This document shows, in pieces, positions 38,781-52,770 of a DNA stretch of 64,000 nt. The notes under the pieces are model-generated. The model saw only the letters and a list, made by a program, of their open reading frames with translations, had not been told where the DNA came from and ran no database searches. Both the position numbers and the translations under genes were made by a program. This DNA is from Burkholderia anthina (GTDB lineage Bacteria; Pseudomonadota; Gammaproteobacteria; Burkholderiales; Burkholderiaceae), in assembly GCF_902498995.1 (NCBI RefSeq), contig NZ_CABVLY010000014.1:62001-126000 (forward strand), given 5' to 3'. Position 1 is the stretch's first letter. Every line of letters starts with the position of its first letter.

Positions 38781-39936
38781 TCCATCGAGCCGCGCGCTGC
38801 TCGAACGGCTGGTCGGCTTCGCGACGGTCAGCCGCGATTCGAACCTCGCGATGATCGCGTTCATCCGCGACTATCTCGACGGCTTCGGCGTCGAGAGCGA
38901 ACTGTTCTACAACGCGGAACGCACGAAGGCGAGCCTGTACGCGACGATCGGGCCGCGCGATCGCGGCGGCATCGCGCTGTCGGGCCATACCGACGTGGTG
39001 CCGGTCGACGGGCAGGCGTGGACGGTCGAGCCGTTCCGGCTGACCGAGCGCGACGGCCGGCTGTACGGGCGCGGCACGGCGGACATGAAGGGCTTCATCG
39101 CGTCGGTGCTCGCGGCGGTGCCGGCGTTCGTTGCGCGGCCGCTGAGCCTGCCGGTGCATCTCGCGTTCTCGTACGACGAGGAAGTCGGCTGTCTCGGCGT
39201 GCGGCCGATGCTCGACGCGCTGGCTGCGCGCGAACACCGGCCGCGCCTGTGCCTGATCGGCGAGCCGACCGAGCTGAAGCCGGTGCTCGGCCACAAGGGC
39301 AAGCTGGCGATGCGCTGTCACGTGAAGGGCGCGGCGTGCCACTCCGCGTATGCGCCGCTCGGCGTCAACGCGATCGACTACGCGGCGAAGCTGATCGGCC
39401 GGCTCGGCGAGATCGGCGCGACACTCGCGCGGCCCGAGCATCACGACAGCCGCTTCGATCCGCCGTTCTCGACCGTGCAGACGGGGTTGATCAAGGGCGG
39501 CCGCGCGCTGAACATCGTGCCGGCCGAATGCGAGTTCGATTTCGAGGTGCGCGCGCTGCCGGCGTTCGATGCGCACGACGTGCCGAGAAAACTGCAGGAC
39601 TATGCGGAATCCGAACTGTTGCCGACGATGCGCGCGGTGCAGGCCGATACCGATATCCGTCTGCAGCCGCTCGGCGCGTACCCGGGGCTCGCGACGTCGC
39701 CGGACAGCGAAGCCGCGCGGCTGCTCGCGATGCTGAGCGGTTCCGACGCGTTCGGCACCGTCGCGTTCGGCACCGAGGGCGGGCTGTTCGGGCAGGCCGG
39801 CATTCCGACGGTGGTGTGCGGGCCGGGCAGCATGGATCAGGGGCACAAGCCCAACGAATTCGTCACGCTCGATCAGCTGCACGGATGCGACGCGATGCTG
39901 GGGCGTCTCGTGACGTATCTCGCTTCAGCGGACTGA
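38773..39936 (+). CDS. M20 amidohydrolase, acetylornithine deacetylase-like
   Basis: A 387-residue ArgE/DapE-family metallohydrolase. Zinc residues are visible: ALSGHTDVVPVDG (first His and catalytic Asp, about residue 77), RLYGRGTADMKGF (bridging Asp), SYDEEVGCLG (catalytic Glu pair, about 140), GEPTELKP, and a final His in DQGHKPNEF. It removes acyl groups from an amino-acid amide or carbamoyl compound. The annotation as argE reflects family similarity; the operon (flavoprotein, RidA, DUF1028) and the nearby NCS1 permease argue for a catabolic substrate rather than arginine synthesis. Confidence 0.87.
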   Translation: MSDPSSRALLERLVGFATVSRDSNLAMIAFIRDYLDGFGVESELFYNAERTKASLYATIGPRDRGGIALSGHTDVVPVDGQAWTVEPFRLTERDGRLYGRGTADMKGFIASVLAAVPAFVARPLSLPVHLAFSYDEEVGCLGVRPMLDALAAREHRPRLCLIGEPTELKPVLGHKGKLAMRCHVKGAACHSAYAPLGVNAIDYAAKLIGRLGEIGATLARPEHHDSRFDPPFSTVQTGLIKGGRALNIVPAECEFDFEVRALPAFDAHDVPRKLQDYAESELLPTMRAVQADTDIRLQPLGAYPGLATSPDSEAARLLAMLSGSDAFGTVAFGTEGGLFGQAGIPTVVCGPGSMDQGHKPNEFVTLDQLHGCDAMLGRLVTYLASAD

Positions 39937-39975
39937 CCGGGCTGCATCGGGCTGCGGCGGGCCGCATCAAGCCGC

Positions 39976-40018
39976 AAAAAACCGCACGCTGCCGCTTGGC
40001 GGCGCGTGCGGTTTTGCT
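39976..40018. terminator. Bidirectional terminator between M20 gene and LysR
   Basis: AAAACCGCACGC (39978-39989) pairs perfectly with GCGTGCGGTTTT (40004-40015), a 12-base stem with A and T tracts on both sides, between convergent genes. Confidence 0.9.
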
Positions 40019-40031
40019 TTTGCGTCCGTCG

Positions 40032-40955
40032 TCAGCGCGCCGATGCCTCGATGAGCTGCGCAAGCCGCTCGCGGCTGAAATCGACGAACGACTGCGCCTG
40101 CTTCGTGAGCTGCCCGCGCTTCAGGCGCGCGGTGACGAGCCCCGACGGGCTCACCGTTTCGCTCAGACCGATCGTCACGACGCGCCGGCCGTCGTACGTG
40201 TATTCGGAATGCGGCCGCGTGACGAGCAGCGAGAAGCCGAACCCCTGGCCGACCATGCCGCGCACCATCTCGATCGACGGCGAGCCGAACACGATGTTCG
40301 GCGTCAACCCGAGTTCGTGAAACAGGCTGACGAAGTACGTGCGGCTCGGCTGCACGTCGAGCAGGATCATCGGCTCGACGCTGAGATCGCGCAGCGACAC
40401 GTGCGCCTGCCCGGCAAAGCGATGATTTTCGGGCAGCAGTACGTACGGCTGCTGCGGCGGCATCAGCGGTTCGGTCTCGATCGTGCCGTCGAGGTCGTGG
40501 TCGTAGAGGAACGCGAGATCGAACGTGCCGGCGGTCAGCCCCTGCACGAGTTCCTGCTGGTCGCCGTCGCGCAGCCGGATGTTGACGCCGGGGTAGCGCT
40601 CGCGAAACCCGGCGATCAGCTGCGGCAGATAGAGCGGCGCGACCGTCTCGAAGCAGCCGATGTCGATCTGTCCGGTGATGACGTCGTTGTCGGCCAGCGC
40701 GTTCTGTTCGAATTCGTGCGCGATGCGCAGCAGCTCCTGCGCTTTCCGGTAGAAACGCGTGCCGCTCGGCGTCAGCGACACGCCCTGCGCGTGATGGCGG
40801 ATGAACAGCTTCACGCCGAAGCTTTCCTCGAGACCCTTGATCGCGCTGGAAATCGACGGTTGTGCGATGAAGAGCTGACGCGACGCTTCGGCGACGCTGC
40901 CGGATTCGACCGTCGTCACGAAATATTTCAGTTGCCGCAAAGTGTAGTGAGCCAC
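40032..40955 (-). CDS. LysR-family regulator of the permease/amidohydrolase cluster
   Basis: A 307-residue LysR regulator. The HTH is at residues about 3-63 (YTLRQLKYFVTTVESGSVAE, ASRQLFIAQPSISSAIKGLE, GVSLTPSGTRFYRKAQELL), followed by a periplasmic-binding-like effector domain. The start is a GTG at 40955 preceded by AGAGGTGCTC; the frame to 41024 lacks homology. It is divergent from the NCS1 permease and convergent with the hydrolase operon, so it is the likely regulator of both. The AT-rich repeat at 41082-41102 is its candidate operator. Confidence 0.87.
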   Translation of the reverse strand: MAHYTLRQLKYFVTTVESGSVAEASRQLFIAQPSISSAIKGLEESFGVKLFIRHHAQGVSLTPSGTRFYRKAQELLRIAHEFEQNALADNDVITGQIDIGCFETVAPLYLPQLIAGFRERYPGVNIRLRDGDQQELVQGLTAGTFDLAFLYDHDLDGTIETEPLMPPQQPYVLLPENHRFAGQAHVSLRDLSVEPMILLDVQPSRTYFVSLFHELGLTPNIVFGSPSIEMVRGMVGQGFGFSLLVTRPHSEYTYDGRRVVTIGLSETVSPSGLVTARLKRGQLTKQAQSFVDFSRERLAQLIEASAR

Positions 40956-41081
40956 GAGCACCTCTGATACCGGCGCCGCCGCATGACGCCGCGGCGCGCA
41001 TCTGTCCATTTCCGTGCGTAGCACCTTACCCGAAGAAGCGTCGTGCCGGAATTTCCGCTACAGAGTTTTTTCGTATGTCCC

Positions 41082-41102
41082 GAAAATATTTTTAGTATTT
41101 TC
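41082..41102. promoter_or_regulatory. Candidate LysR operator in divergent region
   Basis: GAAAATA-TTTTTAG-TATTTTC, a perfect 7-base inverted repeat with a 7-base spacer, in the 364-base gap (40956-41319) between lysR and the permease gene. It is AT-rich against a GC-rich background and contains T-N11-A-type spacing. No other gene is seen in the gap. Confidence 0.5.
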
Positions 41103-41319
41103 CGGTCGCTTCATGCATGGCGCACCATCGTCTGCAACCTGGATCGCAACGGCGCCGCACACGCGCTGGCGGCGTGTTCATTCGTCCCCGCAGGCATCGC
41201 GCCACGGGGCGCGATCGGCACGTCGTCGCCCGCGTATCCGGACCCGCTTGCAGGCGCGCATCCCGTCGCGCCGGCTGACACGGAAAGCGCGCATCGCGCG
41301 CCAGACAGGAGACATCGCC

Positions 41320-42741
41320 ATGACCACCGCGGACCGCAACGCGTCCCCCATGATAGAGAAACACACGATCGGCTACGTGCCGCCGGCCGAGCGCCACGGC
41401 AAGGTGCGCGACCTGTTCACGCTCTGGTTCGGCGGCAACATCGCGCCGCTGCCGATCGTGACGGGCGCGCTCGGCGTGCAGATCTTTCACCTGAACCTGA
41501 TGTGGGGAATCGTCGCGATCGTCGTCGGCCAGGCGGTCGGCGGCGTGCTGATGGCGCTGCATTCGGCGCAGGGCCCGCAGATGGGCATCCCGCAGATGAT
41601 CCAGAGCCGCGCGCAGTTCGGCTCGTGGGGCGCGCTGCTCGTCACGGTGATCGCGGCGGTGATGTACGTCGGTTTCTTCGCATCGAACATCGTGCTGGCC
41701 GGCAAGTCGGTGCACGGCATCGCGTCGTCGGTGCCGGTGCCGGTCGGGATCGTGATCGGCGCGGTGGGCTCGGGGCTGATCGGGATCGTCGGCTACCGGT
41801 TCATCCACATCCTGAACCGGATCGGCACGTGGGTGCTCGGCATCGGCATTCTCGTCGGCTTCTGGATGATCCTGTCGCACGTGAGCACCGCCGATTTCCT
41901 CACGCGCGGCGGCTTCGACTTCGCGGGCTGGCTCGCGACGGTGTCGCTGTCGGCGTTGTGGCAGATCGCGTTCGCGCCGTACGTGTCGGACTATTCGCGC
42001 TACCTGCCGGAAGACGTCGGCGTCGCGTCGACGTTCTGGGCGACCTATCTCGGCTGCACGATCGGCTCGACGCTCGCGTTCATCTTCGGCGCGGTCGCGG
42101 TGCTCGCGGTGCCGGCCGGCGCGGACACGATGGATGCGGTGAAGCAGGCGACGGGCCCGCTCGGGCCGCTGATGCTCGTGCTGTTCCTGCTGAGCGTGAT
42201 CAGCCACAACGCGCTGAACCTGTACGGCGCGGTGCTCGCGGTGATCACGTCGGTGCAGACGTTCGCGTACAAGTGGATTCCGACCGCGAAAGCGCGCGCG
42301 GTGGTGTCGGTGGTGATTTTCGTCGGATGCTGTTACGCGGCGATCGGTGCGTCGACGAACTTCGTCGGCAATCTCGTCGACCTGGTGCTCGCGCTGCTGG
42401 TCGTGCTGGTGCCGTGGACGGCGATCAACCTGATCGACTTCTACGTGATCCACAAGGGCAAGTACGACATCCAGTCGATCTTCATGGCCGACGGCGGCGT
42501 GTATGGCCGCTTCAATCCGCAGGCGCTGCTCGCGTATGCGATCGGGATTCTCGTGCAGATTCCGTTCATGAACACGCCGATGTACGCGGGCCCGATTCCC
42601 GCGCATCTCGGCGGCGCGGACTTGTCGTGGGTCGTCGGGCTCGTGCTGACGTCGCCGCTGTACTACTGGCTCGCGACGCGCGACAGCGCGTACCGGCGTC
42701 GTCAGACCGGCGCGCATCTGCCGCCGTCGGCGGCGCGGTAA
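41320..42741 (+). CDS. NCS1-family purine/cytosine permease-like transporter
   Basis: A 473-residue transporter with about twelve hydrophobic segments, of the cytosine/purine/hydantoin permease (NCS1) family. Motifs are LFTLWFGGNIAPLPIVTGAL near residue 35, GIPQMIQSRAQFGSWGALL, FAPYVSDYSRYLP and VLVPWTAINLIDFY. AGGAGACATCGCC precedes the ATG at 41320. Substrates of the family are nucleobases, hydantoins, thiamine or related N-heterocycles. Next to the RidA/DUF1028/M20 genes this points to uptake of a cyclic or acylated nitrogen compound. Confidence 0.88.
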   Translation: MTTADRNASPMIEKHTIGYVPPAERHGKVRDLFTLWFGGNIAPLPIVTGALGVQIFHLNLMWGIVAIVVGQAVGGVLMALHSAQGPQMGIPQMIQSRAQFGSWGALLVTVIAAVMYVGFFASNIVLAGKSVHGIASSVPVPVGIVIGAVGSGLIGIVGYRFIHILNRIGTWVLGIGILVGFWMILSHVSTADFLTRGGFDFAGWLATVSLSALWQIAFAPYVSDYSRYLPEDVGVASTFWATYLGCTIGSTLAFIFGAVAVLAVPAGADTMDAVKQATGPLGPLMLVLFLLSVISHNALNLYGAVLAVITSVQTFAYKWIPTAKARAVVSVVIFVGCCYAAIGASTNFVGNLVDLVLALLVVLVPWTAINLIDFYVIHKGKYDIQSIFMADGGVYGRFNPQALLAYAIGILVQIPFMNTPMYAGPIPAHLGGADLSWVVGLVLTSPLYYWLATRDSAYRRRQTGAHLPPSAAR

Positions 42742-42770
42742 GCGGCGCGTTTCGCGACGCGATGCAAAAG

Positions 42771-42800
42771 GGCCGGCGCATCGATGACGATGCGCCGGCC
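42771..42800. terminator. Hairpin between convergent permease and molybdoenzyme genes
   Basis: GGCCGGCGCATCG pairs with CGATGCGCCGGCC (13-base stem, ATGA loop). There is no T tract, so it may act with Rho or as a transcription barrier for both converging genes. Confidence 0.6.
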
Positions 42801-42859
42801 GTGGGAAGGGGCAGGGATGCGGCGGGCCGGCTCGCGTGCGTTGCGAGCCGGCCCGCCGG

Positions 42860-45139
<2,280 letters not shown>

Positions 45140-45203
45140 GTGAATCTCCTTGAGCCGGTTCTGCTGCCGGCGGCTCGGGTTGCACCGCATCGCGGCGTGG
45201 GGT

Positions 45204-45226
45204 GGCTCCGTCCGGTGGACGGAGCC
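45204..45226. terminator. Hairpin downstream of clpG
   Basis: GGCTCCGTCC and GGACGGAGCC form a 10-base stem around GGT, between the clpG stop and the fdhF-like start. There is no T tract, so termination strength is uncertain. Confidence 0.5.
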
Positions 45227-45262
45227 GGTCATGCGTGCCTGGGCATCCGCACTTGCGCGGTG

Positions 45263-48109
<2,847 letters not shown>

Positions 48110-48316
48110 GGTGGTCTGGCTCCTGTCAATGAACGTGGATCGAAGGGGAAGTGCCGATGCGGTACGACGCCGTGGCGTACCGGCCGCGCCGCGACCGGTG
48201 GTGCGCGCGCCGCGCCCGCCCGATCGCGCAGCGCGCGCCGGTGCGGCGCACGGCCGTGGCCGACGCCGGCGGCACCGGTGCCGCGCATAGCCCGCAACAT
48301 CACTGCGACTGCGTTC

Positions 48317-48345
48317 AAAATAGCGAATCGGCCGGGGGCCTCCAA
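48317..48345 (-). promoter_or_regulatory. Possible clpG promoter
   Basis: On the minus strand TTGGAG (48345-48340) and TATTTT (48322-48317) are 17 bases apart, about 210 bases before the clpG start. CTTGGAG also partly matches a sigma-32 -35 element. Apart from this, the 602-base gap 48110-48711 is GC-rich and holds no gene that I can support. Confidence 0.4.
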
Positions 48346-48711
48346 GACACAGTTCCGCGCCGGCCCGGCCGCGAATTGCACCCTCACATGCGTGCGTGCG
48401 CGTGCGGCAAGGAGCACAGCGGCGCGCGCATGCGGCTGCGGCGTGCGCAATGCGGAAAAATGCCGGCGCGCGACACGCGCGAAGCGCGGTGCGGCATCGG
48501 CGCGCAGGGCGCCGGCAGTCGGCAAACGGGAAGGCGGAGGCGGGAGGAAACGCGGTGCGCACGCATCGGCGCGACGGTGCGGTGCGGCAGCGTACGAGGG
48601 GGCGTTACGTTGCGCCGCGCGCGCACCGCCACCGGTGCGTGGCGCGGCGCCGATGACGGGGAGGGCGGGTTGCACGGTATGGGCCGGACATGGCGCGACC
48701 GTGGTGGGGTG

Positions 48712-48981
48712 TCAGTCCGCGAGCGTCATCGCGAGCCGCTGCCGCGCGATCTGCTTCACGTCGGTTGACAGTGCCGCATTCTGCAGACCATTGGCCCAGA
48801 CGGAGAACGAATCCTCGATCAGGTTGCGGGTGTCGGGCGGCAGCTCGGCCAGCATCAGCGACACGACGGTGAACAGCACGGCGGTGTCGCCGGCCTGGCG
48901 GCTCGCGTTGGCGTCGACGGCTTGTTTCAGGTTGTCGATCGACGCTTGCAGCGCCTGTAATGCGTCATTCGATTCGCTCAT
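48712..48981 (-). CDS. Small helical protein downstream of encapsulin
   Basis: An 89-residue protein, predicted mostly helical (DALQALQASIDNLKQAVDAN, VLFTVVSLMLAELPPDTRNL, DVKQIARQRLAMTLA). No named family is recognised. GGAG at 48984-48987 (minus strand) sets the ATG at 48981 rather than 48993. It lies 100 bases after the encapsulin gene on the same strand and is probably co-transcribed. It shows no cargo-loading peptide, so a role as second cargo is not indicated by sequence. Confidence 0.65.
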   Translation of the reverse strand: MSESNDALQALQASIDNLKQAVDANASRQAGDTAVLFTVVSLMLAELPPDTRNLIEDSFSVWANGLQNAALSTDVKQIARQRLAMTLAD

Positions 48982-49081
48982 TTCGCGCTCCATGCGGGAT
49001 GGTTCGGTCGGCGACGAACGTGCGGCCGGCGAGGCGGCCGGTGCGCGCGACGCCCGGCCGGCATCGCGCGCGAGCGGGACG

Positions 49082-49897
49082 TCAGGCCGCCGCGTTGCCC
49101 TGCGGCGCCACGGCCACCGATGCCTCGCTCGTCAGCATCAGGAACGTGTACGTTTCGCGCAGGTACAGGCGGACGACCTTGTCGGTATGGCTCGTGTAGC
49201 CGATCGACACGTCTTCGCCGAGGTGCAGCTCGTAATCGCCGCCGCGGGTGGACAGCACGCAGCCGCCGCTGATCGCCGGCGCCCAGATGATCTCGCCGCT
49301 GACGATCCGCTTGATGTGGCCGAGGACCGGATAGCCCTGGTCGCGCGCCTCGCTGAGCGCCGTGTACGCGTCCGAGCCGAGCACCACCGAGTACGGGCCG
49401 TCGACGCCGGCGAGCCGCAGCGCTTCGAGCGCGTCGCTGATCGCGTCCGGGTACGCGCCGACGTCGGCCGGCAGCGTGAGCTTGCGGTTCGACGTGCCTT
49501 CGCGGATGCCGACGATGCCCGCGGCCTGGTAGCCGTCGAAGATCGCGCCGTCTTCGGCGAAGGCCAGCCGCTGCGCGGCGTCTTTCGCCGGCTGCCAGTC
49601 GGCGTCGCGCGCACCGCGCTCGACGCTGTCGATCGCGTCGCGGCTCAGTTCGAACGGCACCGTGAGCTCGACGATCGTGCGGACTTCGCGCAGCCGCGCG
49701 CCGACCTGCTCGCGCGGGGCGGCCACGTCGAGCAGGTGCCCGGTGCCGACGGCCGACAGCTCGGGACCCGCCGGGCCTTCGACGTCGACCACGCGACGCC
49801 CGGCTACCGAGCGCTTGAAGGTGCGTGCCACTTCTTCCTCGATCTGTTCCCAGGCCGGCGACGAGATCGGTGCGAGTTCGCGATGCAGGTTATTCAT
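49082..49897 (-). CDS. Family 1 encapsulin shell protein
   Basis: A 271-residue HK97-fold encapsulin (linocin-M18 family). The family-typical NLHRELAPISSPAWEQIEEE at the N-terminus, VDVEGPAGPELSAVGTG, and FLMLTSEASVAV at the C-terminus are present. These shells self-assemble and enclose cargo enzymes bearing a C-terminal targeting peptide. The gene overlaps the DyP gene by 8 bases (ATGAATAA), so cargo and shell are translationally coupled. Confidence 0.93.
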   Translation of the reverse strand: MNNLHRELAPISSPAWEQIEEEVARTFKRSVAGRRVVDVEGPAGPELSAVGTGHLLDVAAPREQVGARLREVRTIVELTVPFELSRDAIDSVERGARDADWQPAKDAAQRLAFAEDGAIFDGYQAAGIVGIREGTSNRKLTLPADVGAYPDAISDALEALRLAGVDGPYSVVLGSDAYTALSEARDQGYPVLGHIKRIVSGEIIWAPAISGGCVLSTRGGDYELHLGEDVSIGYTSHTDKVVRLYLRETYTFLMLTSEASVAVAPQGNAAA

Positions 49898-50975
49898 AGG
49901 CTTTGGCTCCTTTCAGCGATCCGATGTTCAGCGAGCCGTCACGGCGCGACTCGGGTGATGAGGGTTCAGGCTGGGCGGTCGGGGCAGCGTCGGCGTCGGC
50001 AGCGGCCGGCGCCGGGCGATCGGCGAGCGCTTCCAGCAGGTCGGCCGACGGCACGAAGAACAGCGAGCCGGTAACCGCGCGGCTGTAGTCGAGCAGCCGG
50101 TCGTAGTTGCCCGGCGGGCGGCCGACGAACATGTTCTCGAGCATCTGTTCGATCGGCGCCGGCGAACGCGCGTAGCCGATGAAATAGGTGCCGAATTCGC
50201 CGGAACCGGGCCGCCCGAATGGCATGTTGTCGCGCAGGATCTTCACTTCCTGGCCGTTTTCGTCGAGCGTGGTCAGCGAGCTGTGCGAGCACGACGGCTT
50301 CACGTCCGGCGCGAGCTCGATGTCGGACAGCTTGGTGCGGCCGATGATGCGCTCCTGCGTCTCGACCGCGAGCGCGTTCCAGCCGGCCATGTCGTGCAGG
50401 TACTTCTGCACGATCACGTAGCTGCCGCCCGCGAATTCGGCATCCTCGTCGCCGATCACCGTGAAGTCGACCGCTTCGCGGCCTTCCGGGTTCTCGGTGC
50501 CGTCGACGAAGCCGATCATCGCGCGCTGGTCGAAATTGCGGAAGCCGTGCACTTCGTCGACGACCGTGACCGCGTCGCCGAGTGCGCCGAGCAGTTGCGT
50601 CGCGAGCTCGAAGCACAGGTCCATCGCGTCGGCGCGGATGTGCAGCAGAATGTCGCCGGGTGTCGCGACCGCGACGCGCTGGCCGGCGCCGAATTCACGG
50701 AACGGATGCAGCGACGCCGGGCGCGGGGCGCCGAACAGCGCATCCCATGCGTCGGCGCCGAAGCCGCAGACGCATGACAGGTTGCCGCCCGGCACGCGCT
50801 TGCCGACCGAGCGCACCAGCGCGGCGATGTCGCCGCACCATCCGCGGATCGTGTCGGCGCGGTCGGCGCCGGGGTTGACGGTGGCGACGAGGAAGATCGC
50901 GCTGCGCGTGATCGTGTCGTGGACGGCCTGGGAAAGCGGGGGACGGGTTTGCATCGCGGCCTGCCGGTCAGTCAT
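49890..50975 (-). CDS. DyP-type haem peroxidase, encapsulin cargo
   Basis: A 361-residue dye-decolourising peroxidase. The distal GFVDGTENP (GxxDG motif, about residue 155), the haem-ligand histidine region PSCSHSSL (about 233) and the distal arginine in ILRDNMPFG (about 250) are intact. After a Pro/Ala-rich linker the C-terminus reads DGSLNIGSLKGAKAYE, which contains the SLxIGSLK encapsulin targeting peptide with a five-residue extension. It should therefore be packaged in the shell encoded by the next gene. An in-frame ATG at 50954 is an alternative start. Confidence 0.93.
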   Translation of the reverse strand: MTDRQAAMQTRPPLSQAVHDTITRSAIFLVATVNPGADRADTIRGWCGDIAALVRSVGKRVPGGNLSCVCGFGADAWDALFGAPRPASLHPFREFGAGQRVAVATPGDILLHIRADAMDLCFELATQLLGALGDAVTVVDEVHGFRNFDQRAMIGFVDGTENPEGREAVDFTVIGDEDAEFAGGSYVIVQKYLHDMAGWNALAVETQERIIGRTKLSDIELAPDVKPSCSHSSLTTLDENGQEVKILRDNMPFGRPGSGEFGTYFIGYARSPAPIEQMLENMFVGRPPGNYDRLLDYSRAVTGSLFFVPSADLLEALADRPAPAAADADAAPTAQPEPSSPESRRDGSLNIGSLKGAKAYE

Positions 50976-51036
50976 GTCGGGACGAACGGCCCGCGGATGC
51001 CGCGGCGCGCGAGGGCGAACGGTAGGACTGTGTCAT
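50968..51036 (-). other. Possible 22-codon upstream ORF coupled to DyP
   Basis: An ATG at 51036 opens a frame of 22 codons (MTQSYRSPSRAAASAGRSSR plus HD) whose TGA lies inside the DyP start (ATGACTGA, 8-base overlap). The composition is low-complexity and the ribosome site weak; it could influence translation of DyP or be chance. Confidence 0.3.
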
Positions 51037-51466
51037 GCGACTGTTCTCTGTGTGACATGCGGATGAAGGACGTTGCGCGGGCATCGCGCAACGGGCCGCA
51101 GCGGCGGCGGCCTGCCGCCCGGGCGCGAAAAGGGCAGGCAGGCAGGGTGGCCGCGCGTTCGCCCGGCGCGTGACCTGTCCGCACCGCGTAACGTCGTCGA
51201 GCATGCAATCTAGCAGCTTCGGCGGGTCTTTGGAACACGTATCGTCAATCTGTCATTCGAATGGGTCAAACAACGAACGGTTTGTGCGGGCTTCGCGCAG
51301 CTGTGCTCCTGACGCGTGCGACGCTGTGCTCTTGAGGCCGCGTGGCGTGCGCGGTAGATTGGGTTCGCTCGCGATGCGTGACGATTCGCGACGATGCGCG
51401 CGCCGGTGAAATCGGCGGCAACGCTGTTTTCCGGTCCCCGTCATTCCATCGCCCGACACGTCGAAC
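51037..51466. other. Divergent gap between DyP and PsiE genes
   Basis: 430 bases without a supported gene. On the minus strand TTCCAA and TAGATT, 17 bases apart (51233-51205 region), could form the encapsulin-operon promoter, but the -35 is poor. No OxyR or Fur consensus was recognised. Confidence 0.35.
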
Positions 51467-51940
51467 ATGTCCACCGCTTCCTGGCCGCCGGCCGAACACC
51501 TGCGCCGCCGCTTCGGTCATTTCCTTCACGCCGCCGAGCTGGGCGGGCTGATCGTGATCGGGCTCGCGACGGTGTTCGCGATGGCGCAGGAGGCGTGGAA
51601 GGTGATACTCGCCGGCGAGGTGTCGCTGACGGACCTGCTGCTGATGTTCCTGTATCTCGAAGTGCTCGCGATGGACGTGCGCTATCTGCGGCTCGGCCGC
51701 TTGCCGGTGCGTTTTCCGCTGTTCATCGCGATGACGTCGCTCGCGCGGGATCTGATCTTGCGCGGCGCAACCGACAGCCCCGAGCGGATGCTGATGACCA
51801 CCTTCGGGATCGTGCTGCTCGCGGTGGGCGTGCTGATCCTCAGTTTCGGGCAGCACCGATTCCCGATCGAGGCCGACGACGCCGGCCTCGATGCGCAGGC
51901 GCGCGGGGCCCGACTGCGGGACGGGGAGTGGAATGCTTGA
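51467..51940 (+). CDS. PsiE-family inner-membrane protein
   Basis: A 157-residue protein with about four hydrophobic segments. AELGGLIVIGLATVFAMAQE, LLLMFLYLEVLAMDVRYLRL and MTSLARDLILRG match the phosphate-starvation-inducible PsiE family, whose function is unknown. It is monocistronic as far as the spacing shows (92 bases to the next gene). Confidence 0.82.
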   Translation: MSTASWPPAEHLRRRFGHFLHAAELGGLIVIGLATVFAMAQEAWKVILAGEVSLTDLLLMFLYLEVLAMDVRYLRLGRLPVRFPLFIAMTSLARDLILRGATDSPERMLMTTFGIVLLAVGVLILSFGQHRFPIEADDAGLDAQARGARLRDGEWNA

Positions 51941-52032
51941 ATGCCGGGTGCGCAACGCACGCGGCACGAATCGTCCGCGGATGACCGTCGATCGGCGGCG
52001 GTCGCCCGGATCGCCAATGCAGGAGGGTTCGA

Positions 52033-52488
52033 ATGGCCAGGCAACTGATCGTCGCCGTGTTCGGCAATGCCGACACGGCCCGTCGCGCGGCGAACGATTT
52101 CGACGCGCTGTCGGAGAAGCACGAAGGATTTCATATCGATAACGGCGTCGCCGTTGAAAAGGACGCGGCCGGCAAGCTCGCCGTGCTCGACGCCGAAGCG
52201 CCGCCGTTCAAGGGCGGGTTGATCGGCGCGATCGCGGGCGGCCTGCTCGGGATGCTCGCCGGGCCGCTCGGTGTCGCGACCGGCATGGCGGCCGGCGCGG
52301 GGTTCGGCACCGTCGCCGATGCGGCCGGCCACGCGCTGCTCGACGGCCGGTTCGTCGAATCGGTCGCGACGCAGCTCGTGCCCGGCAGCGCCGCGGTCAT
52401 TCTCGAGGCGGAGGAGGCCACGCCGTTCTCGGTCGACAACGTCGTGACGGGGTTCGGCGGCAAGGTCGTGCGTCACGCGCTCGGGTAG
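52033..52488 (+). CDS. DUF1269-type membrane-associated protein
   Basis: A 151-residue protein: a ferredoxin-like N-terminus (ARQLIVAVFGNADTARRAAN), a Gly/Ala-rich hydrophobic hairpin (GGLIGAIAGGLLGMLAGPLG, GMAAGAGFGTVADAAG) and a second alpha/beta segment (SVATQLVPGSAAVILEAEE). This is the DUF1269 layout; function is unknown. AGGAGGGTTCGA is a strong ribosome site. A shorter relative lies at 58142-58603. Confidence 0.75.
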   Translation: MARQLIVAVFGNADTARRAANDFDALSEKHEGFHIDNGVAVEKDAAGKLAVLDAEAPPFKGGLIGAIAGGLLGMLAGPLGVATGMAAGAGFGTVADAAGHALLDGRFVESVATQLVPGSAAVILEAEEATPFSVDNVVTGFGGKVVRHALG

Positions 52489-52744
52489 GCGGGGCGCGTT
52501 CGAGCCGGGCGCGAATGTGCCGCGCATTGCGCCCGGCATCGCGGTGACGCTACCGCCGTGCTTCCTGCAATCGCGGCTGTGAGCGTCGATGCGGCGGCCT
52601 GCGATCCCGCTCGCGTTGCCGGGCCGGGTGCGGGCGATCGACCGTAGAGCCGTGAGCCGATCGAATCGAACCACGGCGTTCATTCCCGACGCGCGTTGTC
52701 GATGAATGAGCGCGGCCGATCGATCTTCGCGTCGACGACATCGC

Positions 52745-52770
52745 CGAAGTGTGCGCATTCGCACACTTCG
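52745..52770. repeat. Perfect 11-base inverted repeat
   Basis: CGAAGTGTGCG and CGCACACTTCG around the 4-base loop CATT. There is no T tract on either side, and the repeat is more than 250 bases from the nearest gene end, so its role is unknown. Confidence 0.6.
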
